NCBI GenBank assembly: GCA_963828825.1
Contig: CAWHGF010000007.1
Location: 1,054,001-1,118,000 of the forward strand
Direction of reading: 5' to 3'
DNA from: Bog-473 sp963828825
Lineage (GTDB): Bacteria > Actinomycetota > Acidimicrobiia > Acidimicrobiales > RAAP-2
Length of the DNA stretch: 64,000 nucleotides
Position numbers and translations under genes: made by a program. This document shows positions 57,777-64,000 of the stretch, piece after piece. Below the pieces are notes generated by a model. The model was not told where the DNA came from, did no database searches, and was given only the letters and a program-made list of their open reading frames with translations. Numbering within the stretch: the first letter of the stretch is position 1; each line of letters opens with the position of its first letter.

Positions 57777-59772
57777 TCAGCCGTGCCGGTGCACGCGGTT
57801 CAGGGTCTTCTCCGGGCCGGCGGTGCTGGATGTCGTCGTGGACGACGACGACGGCGTGGTGGTGGTCGTGGTGGTGGTGGTCGTGGTCGCCGACTGGCAC
57901 ACCGAGATGGTCACGGTGGTCCCGCTGTTCACCTGCGCGTTCGCTGCCGGGCTCTGGCTGTCGACGTTGCCGGCCTGGGCCCCGCCGGCGCACGCCGTGT
58001 CGAAGGTGGCGTTGGCAACGAGACCCGCGCCCGTAATGGCGGATGTGGCCGCGGCCTGCGTCTGCCCGACAACACCCGGCACCGAGACGCAGCTGCCACT
58101 CGACACGACGAGGTTGACGGGGGTGTTCGGCGGTTCGCTGGCACCGGGGCCCGGGCTCTGTGCAGACACCAGACCGCTGGGCTGAGTCGAGCAGGCAGTG
58201 CTCTGGCTGCCCACGTCTCAGTCCGTGCTGGGTCAGGATGCCGCCGGCGTTGGCCGGCGACTGCCCGATGACGCTCGGTACCGACACCGAGGACTGCGTG
58301 CCCGAGACGGTCAGGGTCACCTTGTGTGTCTCGAGGACCTTGGTGCCCCCGGCCGGATCCTGGCTCAGCACGGTGCCGACCGGTTGATTGCTGGTCACGT
58401 TGTGGACGGTGTACCCGAGATTGTCGCCTTGGAGGAGCGCGATGGCCTGGGTCAACTGCTGCCCCGTCACCGACGGAACGACGACGGTGGGGATGTTCGG
58501 CCCGCCGCTGACCACCAGCTTGACCGCGGAATTCTTCGGGACGGACGCGCCCGCCTTGGGGTCTGTCGACAGGACGTTGCCCTTGGTGGTGTTGCTGGTC
58601 CGGACGGTGCTGCTTCCCACGGTGAGGTGGTCGTTGCGCAGCGTCTGCGTTGCCTGGCTGGCCGTGAGACCGACGACGTTGGGCACGGTCACGTTGTTGC
58701 CGAAGACCCCGAGGGAGCGCAGGAGGAAGAAGGCAATCACGCCCAGCGCCACCAGCAGCAGCACCAGCACGATGATCAGGTTGCGGGTGCGTTTCTTGCG
58801 CTCGAGGTCCTCGCGGCTGGTGGGTGTCCCGCCTACGACGGGCACGGCTGCGGTGCGCCCGGTGCTCAGCGGGACGGCCTGGGTCACCCCGACCGCGGTC
58901 ATCAGCGAGGTGACGCCGGGGTCCGCCGCCTCAACGGGTCGCCCTTCGGCGAAGCGGAGGAGGTCGGCACGCAACTCCTCGGCCGAGCCGTACCGGTCGT
59001 CGGGGTTCTTGGCCATCGCCTTCATGACGACGGCCTCGAGCGCCGGCGGCACCGTCGGGTTGGCTTGCCGCGGCAACACGGGCAGGTCGCGCACGTGCTT
59101 GGACGCCACGGCCACCGGCGAGTCTCCGGTGAAGGGAGGGCGGCCGACGGCCATCTCGTAGAGGACCACGCCGAGGGAGTAGATGTCGCTGCGCGAGTCC
59201 ACCCCCTTGCCCTCGGCCTGCTCGGGAGAGAAATAGGCGGCCGTGCCCATGACCGCACCCGTCTGGGTCAGGCTCTCCTCGGTGTTCATGGCCCGGGCAA
59301 TGCCGAAGTCGGTGACCTTGACGTCGCCATCCGGCGTGATCAGGACGTTGCCTGGCTTCACGTCGCGGTGCACCACTCCGTGGCGGTGGGCGAAGGCCAG
59401 CGCGGCGGCCACGCCGGCGCCGATCATCGCGATCTGACGCGGCGGCATGCGCTGGGGGTCGCGGAGGACGGCGGAGAGCGGCCGGCCCTCGACGTACTCC
59501 ATGACGATGAAGTACGACCCGTCGTCCTCCCCCCAGTCGAACACCGGGACGATGTTGGGGTGGGACAGGTTGGCGGCGGCCTGAGCCTCCCGGCGGAAGC
59601 GCTCGACGAACGTACGGTCGACGGAGAGCTCGGGGAAGAGCACCTTGAGCGCCACCGGTCGCTCGAGCTGGCGGTCCATGGCCCGGTAGACCTGGGCCAT
59701 GCCGCCGCGGGCGATGAGATGGGTCAGCTCGTAGCGCCCTGAATAGATGCGCGGTGTGTCGACCGGTTGCAT
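57777..59772 (-). CDS. pknB: PknB-type Ser/Thr kinase with PASTA domains, frameshifted in the fourth PASTA region
   Basis: Membrane receptor kinase that senses peptidoglycan fragments and controls growth. Kinase domain: GGMAQVYRA, Lys43 in VALKVLF, VVHRDVKPGN (Asp137), VTDFGIAR (Asp155), activation loop SLTQTGAVMGTAAYFSPEQ. A TM segment (NLIIVLVLLLVALGVIAFFL) follows at about 337-356, then PASTA repeats beginning VTVPNVVGLTASQATQTL, VVVPSVTGQQLTQAIALL and VSVPSVIGQSPANAGGIL. Near 58216-58220 one extra base breaks the frame; removing it gives DVGSQSTACSTQPSG, a fourth repeat VSVPGVVGQTQAAATSAI, a Thr/Ser-rich tail and a stop at 57777 (665 codons). Uncorrected, the protein runs His-rich to 57763. 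Confidence 0.92.
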
Positions 59773-59825
59773 GGCGCCCTGAGCCTACGCTGGGAGCCTT
59801 CGCCGACGCGGTACGCACAGACCGG

Positions 59826-61425
59826 TCACGGCGCAGCCGTCGTCGTGGTGGGAGCGATCGTGGTCGTGGTGGACGGCGGCAGCGGGGTCGTGGTGATCCT
59901 GTGTGCGGGCACCGTCGTGGTCGTTGTCGTCGTCGTGGTGGCAGGGGGGATGGTGGTGATGCTCGTCACGTAGACCTCGGCGGAATGGAGCGACGGCCTC
60001 TGGACACCCGCCTTGAGGGGCGCCGACGGCGGCCGGGAGGATCTGTTCGGTCGTGAAGCCGGTGCGGTCCACCACTTTGGGGTGGAACCACAGCACCCCG
60101 CCGGGCTGGCCCTGCGTCACCACGATCTGGTTGCCCTGCGACGTCACGATCCAGTTGTCGTAGGCGTACCACTTGAGCACGTAGTAGGCCGCGACCGGCA
60201 CCGCGGCCACCAGGAGGACGAAGCCGATCACCCGCGGCGTGATGCGGCGCGGGATGCCCAGGCGACGCCGGCGCGCCCCGCGGCTCTCCTTTCCTTCCGG
60301 CTTGTCAGTCCCGGTCCCCCGCTTGCCGGGCGGAGGCGGCACCCGGGTCGTGGACCGGGCCACCGGCACGGAGGTGGCCGTCCCCATGAAGAATTCGTCG
60401 CTGCGCGGGCCCGTGTCCGCCAGCGTGGCGGGCCCGCCGAAGGCGAGGTGCGCACCCGGCGCCAGCGTCTCGTCGAGCCCGACCGCCGGGACGACAGCGG
60501 TGAGGTCGGACCGTTCCGAGGGCCCGCCCGGCTGGGCAGTCGACTCGGTCCCCGCCTCGGGGTGTTCGTCCTCCGTCTTGACCTCCGTCGCCGGGTCCAC
60601 GACCCCGACGGCGGCCGTGACAGGCGCCTGAGGGACGTCGCGCGTGGCGGGCCCGCCGAGCCCGAGCGGTGTCACCCTCGACGACGCAGCGTCATCCTCC
60701 TCCCCCACCTGCACGTCGATCACGACCACCGTGATGTTGTCGGCGCCGCCGTGCCGGTTGGCCGTCTCGACCAGTCGCTGCGCCGCCTCCCCCGGGTCGT
60801 CGACCTCGCCCAGGATGGCGGCCATCTCGTCGCTTCCCACCTCGTTGGTCAGGCCGTCCGAGCAGAGGAGCAGCCGGTCGCCGGAGCGCAACGCCAACTG
60901 CCACATGTCTGTTTCCACCTCGGCGGAGACACCGAGGGCCCGGGTGAGGATGTGCCGCTGGGGGTGGACGGCCGCCTCCTCCTCGGTCATCTCGCCGTGG
61001 CGCATCCGCTCCTCGGCCAGGCTGTGGTCGTCGGTGACCTGGATCAACTCGCCCTCGGAGAAGACGTAGGCGCGGGAGTCCCCGACGTTGGCCAGCGCCA
61101 GCACGTCCCGGCCCTGGGCCCCCCCCACCAGTGCCACGGCGGTGAGCGTCGTGCCCATGCCACGGAGCTCGGTGTTGGCCTGGCTCTCGTGCCAGACGGC
61201 GGCGTTGGCCTCCGTGAAGGCCCCACGGAGGCCTTCGACCGTCGGAACCCGCTCGAAGGCCTGCTCGAGCGTCTCGACGGCGACCCGGGCCGCCACCTCG
61301 CCGCCGACGTGGCCGCCCATGCCGTCGGCGACCGCGTACAGGTTGGGCCGTTCGAGCGGCAGATCCTGGTTGACCGTGCGGACCCGCCCCACGTCGGTGG
61401 CGGACCCCGACCGCAGCACCGTCAA
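59826..61425 (-). CDS. ppp: PP2C-type Ser/Thr phosphatase (PstP-like), frameshifted near the 3' end
   Basis: Dephosphorylates PknB and its targets. The PP2C domain shows SATDVGRVRTVNQD, YAVADGMGGHVGGEVAA, LALANVGDSRAYVF, TDDHSLAEERMRHGEM, LCSDGLTNEVGSDEMAAIL and GGADNITVVVIDV. A linker, one TM helix (VIGFVLLVAAVPVAAYYVL) and an outer segment follow. At the GGGG run 60017-60020 one base too many turns the tail His-rich; without it the protein reads LKAGVQRPSLHSAEVYVTSI and a Thr/Pro-rich end with a stop at 59826 (533 codons). The start is TTG 61425, overlapping the fhaB stop (TTGA). pknB follows 53 bases after the corrected stop. Confidence 0.92.
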
Positions 61426-61955
61426 CGGGAGACCTCGAAGACGGTGGAGCCGATCTGGAGCAGGTCCCCCTTGCCCAACCGCACCGCCTGCTTGATCTGT
61501 TCGGAGTTGACGAACGTCCCGTTGGTGGACCCGAGGTCCTCGACCCAGAGCTGGTCGTTGCGCCGGAACAGGCGGGCGTGGAGCGTCGACGTATAGATGT
61601 CCTGCGGCATGGCGACTCCGCAGCCGGGCGAGCGCCCGATCGTCAGCTCGTCGTCCAGGTCGTAGGTACGCCCGACGTGCTCAGGCGGCTGCACCACCTT
61701 GAGGTACAGCGCACGGCGGCGGGGCGGCCGTGGTTGGCTCGCGGGGCGGACCGCGGCGCGCTCCTGGCGGCGCTCCTGGCGGCGTAACGAACGGGGCTTG
61801 CGGATGGTGGCCGGGCTCATCTCCACCCACACGGCCCGGATCACCCGGAGGAAGAAGAGGAAGATCAGCGCGATCACCCCCCACTGCATGATGCGGAGGA
61901 CGGCGTTCAGGTTCTGGGTGGCGACGAGGACCGCAACCGGACCGGGTGCCGTCAC
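61422..61955 (-). CDS. fhaB: FhaB-like FHA-domain protein with N-terminal membrane helix
   Basis: 177 residues. An N-terminal TM helix (IMQWGVIALIFLFFLRVIRA) and a basic linker (RKPRSLRRQERRQERAAVR) lead to an FHA domain that binds phosphothreonine: LTIGRSPGCGVAMPQDIYTS, LHARLFRRNDQLWVEDLGST and NGTFVN. Mycobacterial FhaB (FipA) has the same layout and is a PknB/PknA substrate that links kinase signalling to septation. The start GTG 61955 overlaps the fhaA stop by GTGA, and its own stop overlaps the ppp start, so fhaA-fhaB-ppp are coupled. Confidence 0.93.
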   Translation of the reverse strand: MTAPGPVAVLVATQNLNAVLRIMQWGVIALIFLFFLRVIRAVWVEMSPATIRKPRSLRRQERRQERAAVRPASQPRPPRRRALYLKVVQPPEHVGRTYDLDDELTIGRSPGCGVAMPQDIYTSTLHARLFRRNDQLWVEDLGSTNGTFVNSEQIKQAVRLGKGDLLQIGSTVFEVSR

Positions 61956-62608
61956 GACATTTCGAAGACGAGCTTCGTCGAGCCCACGCTGATCTCGTCC
62001 CCGCTGGCGAGGAGCTGTTCCCGGACCGGGGTGCCATTGACCCTGGTGCCGTTGGTGGACCCGAGATCGGTGACGAACACGCCGTCACCCTTCCGCCGTA
62101 GCTCGGCATGGCGCCGACTCACGTTGGAGTCCGGCAGAACGACGCCACATTCGGGCAGGCGACCGATGACCAGGGCATCCGAACCCACCGCCACCCTCCG
62201 GCCGTCCGGGAGCACGAGCTCGGCCAGGAAGCCGCCGTCCTCACTCTCGTGCACCTCGGCGGTCACGGTGAACCGCCCCGGCCTCAGGCCGGCACCCTCG
62301 AAGATCTCGACCTCGACCGGGCCCACGAACGAGTAGCCCTCGATCCGCGCGTGTTCACGGGCCGCATCGGCGAGCTCGCGGGAAAGGGCGTCGATGAAAT
62401 TGGAGAAGCGGCCCACGTCGGCCTGCGAGAGCGTCACCGCGAAGGCGTTGGGCGCGATAAGGCCTCGCACCCCCACCCGTCGGTGAAGGTCCATCTCGCG
62501 GGTCAACCTCCGGCCGATTTCGACCGGCTGGAGGTTGCTTCGAAACGGCTTGGCCAACGTGCCCTCCACCAGACGCTCGAGGCGCTCCTCAAACTGCTGG
62601 AGTCCCAT
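61952..62608 (-). CDS. fhaA: FhaA-like protein (DUF3662 plus FHA), short form
   Basis: 218 residues, much shorter than mycobacterial FhaA (about 527), because the long low-complexity linker is missing. The DUF3662 domain fills residues 1-115 (GLQQFEERLERLVEGTLAKP, IGRRLTREMDLHRRVGVRG, YSFVGPVEVEIFEGAGL). The FHA domain follows: ALVIGRLPECGVVLPDSNVS, RRHAELRRKGDGVFVTDLGS and TNGTRVNG. ATG 62608 with GGGAG 5 bases upstream is preferred to the in-frame start at 62653. It is the first gene of the fhaA-fhaB-ppp-pknB unit and lies divergent from tRNA-Leu, as I recall for M. tuberculosis. Confidence 0.93.
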   Translation of the reverse strand: MGLQQFEERLERLVEGTLAKPFRSNLQPVEIGRRLTREMDLHRRVGVRGLIAPNAFAVTLSQADVGRFSNFIDALSRELADAAREHARIEGYSFVGPVEVEIFEGAGLRPGRFTVTAEVHESEDGGFLAELVLPDGRRVAVGSDALVIGRLPECGVVLPDSNVSRRHAELRRKGDGVFVTDLGSTNGTRVNGTPVREQLLASGDEISVGSTKLVFEMS

Positions 62609-62743
62609 GGTCTCCCAGAGATTACCGGTCCGCTGCGCCCAGCAGGGATTCACGAAGCGTCTGACCTGGTCACCTCTATCAGGAACAGGTCCAGAGGCAG
62701 GATTCTGGTCGCCAGCCCAGCGACTACTCTTGTCCGGTCACCC

Positions 62744-62827
<84 letters not shown>

Positions 62828-62835
62828 CTCATAGA

Positions 62836-62848
62836 CCCCCTCGCCCAC
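62836..62848 (+). repeat. Direct repeat of the tRNA-Leu 3' end
   Basis: CCCCCTCGCCCAC recurs 20 bases after the same 13 bases at the tRNA 3' terminus (62816-62828). Such copies are typical attachment-site scars left by integrative elements, though this one is short. Confidence 0.5.
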
Positions 62849-63060
62849 CAGCCAGCCAGGGGGTGTCGACAGAACTGGGCACGTCCAGTCGACAAAACCC
62901 AAGTCATGGTTCGCTCCGGCGCTGGATGCTTGGCCGAGTTGAGGGTGAAGGCTGCCTCCGACGCCCTGGACGGACACCAACCTCGCTCTTGCCTACTCGC
63001 CTACCGCCCGACGGGCGCGACGAAGCCCGGGGTGCCACAAGGTGGGGCGATGGCGCCGGG
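62849..63060. other. Noncoding stretch between the tRNA-Leu repeat and the transposase
   Basis: About 210 bases. No gene is supported; the right end of the transposable element should lie here, but no inverted repeat can be paired because the other end is outside the window. Confidence 0.35.
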
Positions 63061-64000
63061 TCAGGCAGTAAGCGGGGGGTCCGGGTCTGACGAGCCAGTT
63101 GCCGTGGCAGCCGGTGGGCGCCAATGCGTGATGGGCGTGGTCCGACGCCGACGAGGTCGACGAGATTTGCCCGAGCGTTCGACCGCTCTTGCCGCCAAGA
63201 ACGACCGGATCTTCCGAACGTTGGCTGCCACAACGAGTAGGGCGACAAACAGGCTCTGGGCCGCCACCCCGTGGATGCGTCGGCGTCCGGGGTCGTCGAG
63301 TGCCTCTTGGGCCGGGTCCTTGACATAGCCGTTCATGCCTTCGTTGGTGTTGCGCAGGGAGTTGTAGGCGAACTTCCACTCAGGGTTTTCGAATACCAGC
63401 TGCTGGCGGAACTTGGCACCGGCGGTGGGCGGCACCGTCACGCTCTGCTGGGTGCACGATTTGGGTGGCGCCGCAGCAAGGTCGCCAGCCACGGGGATGT
63501 GCAGACGTCCGAGCGTGTCGCGGGTCATCGATACCGGCTTCAGAGGGCACCGGGCCATCGGCCAAGAGCCGGCGGCCGGGCACTGCAGCCGCACGTGACC
63601 CTCGGCGTCGGGCTTGCCCTTCGGTCTGGCCGCATACTTCCATCGCTCAGTGAGGCGCTGGCGGTAGGTGTCTTCGTCGATGACATGGTTGCGGTAGTCC
63701 CGGGTGGCCTCTCGGAGCGACTCGGGGATGGACGGGCAGTACCAGTCGCCTTCGATCTGGAGGAACCCGTCCGCCTCGTCCTGGACGCCCAACTGGTCGA
63801 TCTTGTAGTCGTAGACCGGTCGGTAGCCAAGAGCGAGGGCCGGGAGTTGGAACTCCTCGGCCTTGGCGCTCGAGAACGCCCGGTCGGCTGCGAGAAAGCC
63901 CGCCAGATAGCCGCGGGCAGCCAAGCTGGCCAGGACTTGGGCGCCGTGACGCCCGACAGAGCGCCCCGGCTGGTCCAGCACGGTCATGCCAACAATGACG
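63061..64000 (-). CDS. Transposase (DDE type), N-terminal part outside the window
   Basis: At least 310 residues; the frame is open to the right edge, so the apparent ATG at 63987 is internal (VIVG precedes it). It resembles a group of actinobacterial transposases with FLAADRAFSSAKAEEFQLPA, LGYRPVYDYKIDQLGVQ, DGFLQIEGDWYCPSIPESL, TNEGMNGYVKDPAQEALDDP and GRRRIHGVAAQSLFVAL. The Asp in AADRAF is a likely member of the catalytic triad. The C-terminus is Arg/Pro-rich. The element lies just downstream of tRNA-Leu and its repeated 3' end. Confidence 0.8.
   Translation of the reverse strand, partial: VIVGMTVLDQPGRSVGRHGAQVLASLAARGYLAGFLAADRAFSSAKAEEFQLPALALGYRPVYDYKIDQLGVQDEADGFLQIEGDWYCPSIPESLREATRDYRNHVIDEDTYRQRLTERWKYAARPKGKPDAEGHVRLQCPAAGSWPMARCPLKPVSMTRDTLGRLHIPVAGDLAAAPPKSCTQQSVTVPPTAGAKFRQQLVFENPEWKFAYNSLRNTNEGMNGYVKDPAQEALDDPGRRRIHGVAAQSLFVALLVVAANVRKIRSFLAARAVERSGKSRRPRRRRTTPITHWRPPAATATGSSDPDPPLTA

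Noticed and set aside
57763..58230. His-rich C-terminus of PknB as a metal-binding tail
   Set aside because: It is the out-of-frame reading of a Thr-rich tail and a fourth PASTA repeat; removal of one base gives the expected sequence.
59785..60020. His/Asp-rich C-terminus of the phosphatase
   Set aside because: Same artefact: the alternative frame encodes a Thr/Pro-rich outer segment and a proper stop.

Overview
The window is GC-rich throughout and reads as the chromosome of an actinobacterium, most plausibly a member of the Acidimicrobiia or a near relative (inference). The signs are a WhiB protein beside a pair of ArsA-type ATPases, the crgA-pabA-pknB-ppp-fhaB-fhaA cell-division and signalling block, a GlnR-type orphan regulator next to an alpha-type glutamine synthetase, a mycothiol-type DinB protein, a DUF929 protein, a DUF732 domain and many GTG starts. 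At least eight genes have a TANNNT -10 box only 6-10 bases before an ATG or GTG, which suggests that leaderless mRNAs are common here.

Layout. 1-16.2 kb is mostly housekeeping: nadE (runs off the left edge), glnA plus a GlnR-like regulator, ridA whose start has been displaced by an IS110 element, a compact xanthine-dehydrogenase-like gene, an A-type Fe-S carrier, Mrp, an MBL hydrolase, a NUDT19-like Nudix protein, a DUF929 protein, whiB, two ArsA ATPases, a receiver protein, a CBS/CorC protein and tRNA-Pro. 16.2-28 kb is more accessory. It holds HAD and PfpI proteins, a large catalase, a DksA/TraR zinc-finger protein, a His-rich membrane protein, then a module of amino acid:[carrier protein] ligase, phosphopantetheinyl transferase, carrier protein and GNAT, followed by a GGDEF protein and a Nudix protein. 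28-41.7 kb carries an LCP cell-wall ligase, dehydrogenases, a CoA transferase, a Tat-exported phosphoesterase, a DGPF/YCII protein with an ECF sigma factor of the ECF42 type, a MarR gene divergent from an epoxide-hydrolase-like gene with a clear operator, tRNA-Ala, a TesB-like thioesterase and an SGNH protein.

41.75-47.5 kb is a decayed island. A tRNA-Ile(GAT)-like sequence is cut in its anticodon loop: its 5' half lies at 41751 and a 3' half at 47462. Between them are an intact tRNA-Ile, a hydrolase-cyclase fusion gene, gene fragments, an IS110 remnant, a TetR gene and a DinB-family gene with an internal amber codon. 47.6-57 kb has a secreted GH43-DUF732 protein, a secreted CocE-like hydrolase, ASCH, AKR, SDR, ComF-like and hotdog proteins and a thiolase. 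56.8-62.8 kb is the conserved crgA/pabA/pknB/ppp/fhaB/fhaA/tRNA-Leu block, without the rodA-pbpA-pknA genes that usually sit inside it. The right edge holds part of a transposase.

The most interesting items are the small aminoacyl-carrier-protein module (22.7-25.8 kb), the split tRNA-Ile and its island, the IS110 insertion with a candidate bridge RNA, and a set of single-base frameshifts (crgA twice, pknB, ppp, a phosphoesterase). All five are corrected by removing one base, so they may be consensus errors rather than biology.
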